Program-made: the position numbers and the translations under genes
Notes under the pieces: model-generated
The model's database searches: none
What the model saw: the letters and a program-made list of their open reading frames with translations, nothing else
What the model was told of the DNA's origin: nothing
Shown here: positions 13,173-13,523 of the stretch, one piece after another
Layout of the letters: each line of letters starts with the position of its first letter
How positions within the stretch are numbered: the first letter of the stretch is position 1
Assembly (NCBI GenBank): GCA_031376285.1
Contig: JANMDN010000089.1
Coordinates: 1-13,523, forward strand
Origin: JANMDN01 sp031376285
GTDB lineage: Bacteria; Actinomycetota; Thermoleophilia; Miltoncostaeales; Miltoncostaeaceae
Length of the DNA stretch: 13,523 nucleotides
Direction: 5' to 3'

Positions 13173-13523
13173 TCAGACCGCGGTGAAGGTGACCGGGCCC
13201 CGGCGCTCGCGCTGCGCCTCGTAGCGGTCGATCAGATCGATGCTGTGAAGGGTGATCCCGATGTCGTCGAGACCGTTCAATAGGCGATGGCGAATGGTTG
13301 GGTCGATCTTGAAACCGACCTCTCTGCCGTCGGGCATCACGACCACCTCGCGCTCAAGGTCGACGGTCGCGCTCGTGCCCGGCGTCCGGGCCGCCACCAT
13401 CAGCTCACGCACGTCGGCGTCCGGCAGCTCGACCGGGAGCATCCCGATCTTCGTGCAGTTCGAGCGGAAGATGTCGGCAAACGATGGCGCGACGATCGCT
13501 CGGTAGCCGAAGTCCTCGAGCGC
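13173..13523 (-). CDS. leuD: 3-isopropylmalate dehydratase small subunit, C-terminal part
   Basis: LeuD is the small (swivel) subunit of isopropylmalate isomerase, pairing with the Fe-S subunit LeuC. It serves leucine synthesis and the citramalate route. The last 116 codons are present; the frame is open to the right edge, so the 5' end lies outside. The FGYRAIVAPSFADIFRSNCTKIGMLP segment next to the edge is the conserved LeuD core, with the Phe-Ala-Asp-Ile-Phe and Asn-Cys residues typical of the family. The C-terminal FKIDPTIRHRLLNGLDDIGITL segment also fits. It is convergent with the plus-strand gene, 2 nt apart. In this genome it is separated from leuB by about 3.9 kb of unrelated genes. 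Confidence 0.95.
   Translation of the reverse strand, partial: ALEDFGYRAIVAPSFADIFRSNCTKIGMLPVELPDADVRELMVAARTPGTSATVDLEREVVVMPDGREVGFKIDPTIRHRLLNGLDDIGITLHSIDLIDRYEAQRERRGPVTFTAV

Overview
The window is a GC-rich bacterial chromosome segment that is almost entirely coded on the minus strand. GTG and TTG starts, stop-start overlaps, a leaderless-looking promoter and the 5' end of the 16S rRNA suggest Actinomycetota, perhaps near Thermoleophilia. That placement is an inference from memory of rRNA signatures; a high-GC Chloroflexota or Dormibacterota genome is not excluded.

Right to left, which is the direction of most transcription, the window starts with the C-terminal part of leuD (isopropylmalate dehydratase small subunit). 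Next is a block unlike the rest. It holds a plus-strand gene for a secreted, membrane-anchored protein, broken by a one-base frameshift and convergent with leuD over a perfect 15-bp inverted repeat. A divergent control region follows, with a 21-bp imperfect dyad, a -10 box and a leader that can fold into several hairpins. After it come a 75-residue signal-peptide protein with a very strong ribosome binding site and an 860-residue membrane protein with GAF, GGDEF (I-site present) and EAL (catalytic residues present) domains.

The rest is a tight co-directional run: leuB, an HD-superfamily hydrolase, ilvE, cimA, a DegT/DnrJ-type PLP aminotransferase, argH, an AAG/MPG-type DNA glycosylase, tyrS and the 16S rRNA gene. 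Most junctions are 4-nt ATGA or GTGA overlaps or an 8-nt overlap; the only notable gap is 91 nt before ilvE. cimA, leuD, leuB and ilvE together suggest isoleucine synthesis through citramalate, with leuB, leuD and ilvE shared with leucine. argH adds the last arginine step and tyrS links the run to translation.

A good sigma-70-like promoter (TTGACC, 16 nt, TATAGT) sits on the tyrS stop codon and should drive the rRNA operon. The roughly 375-nt rRNA leader carries a boxA-like antitermination sequence and small hairpins, and no tRNA. The most unusual part of the window is the 9374-13170 block: a possible secreted peptide, structured leader and cyclic-di-GMP enzyme unit lying between leuD and leuB.
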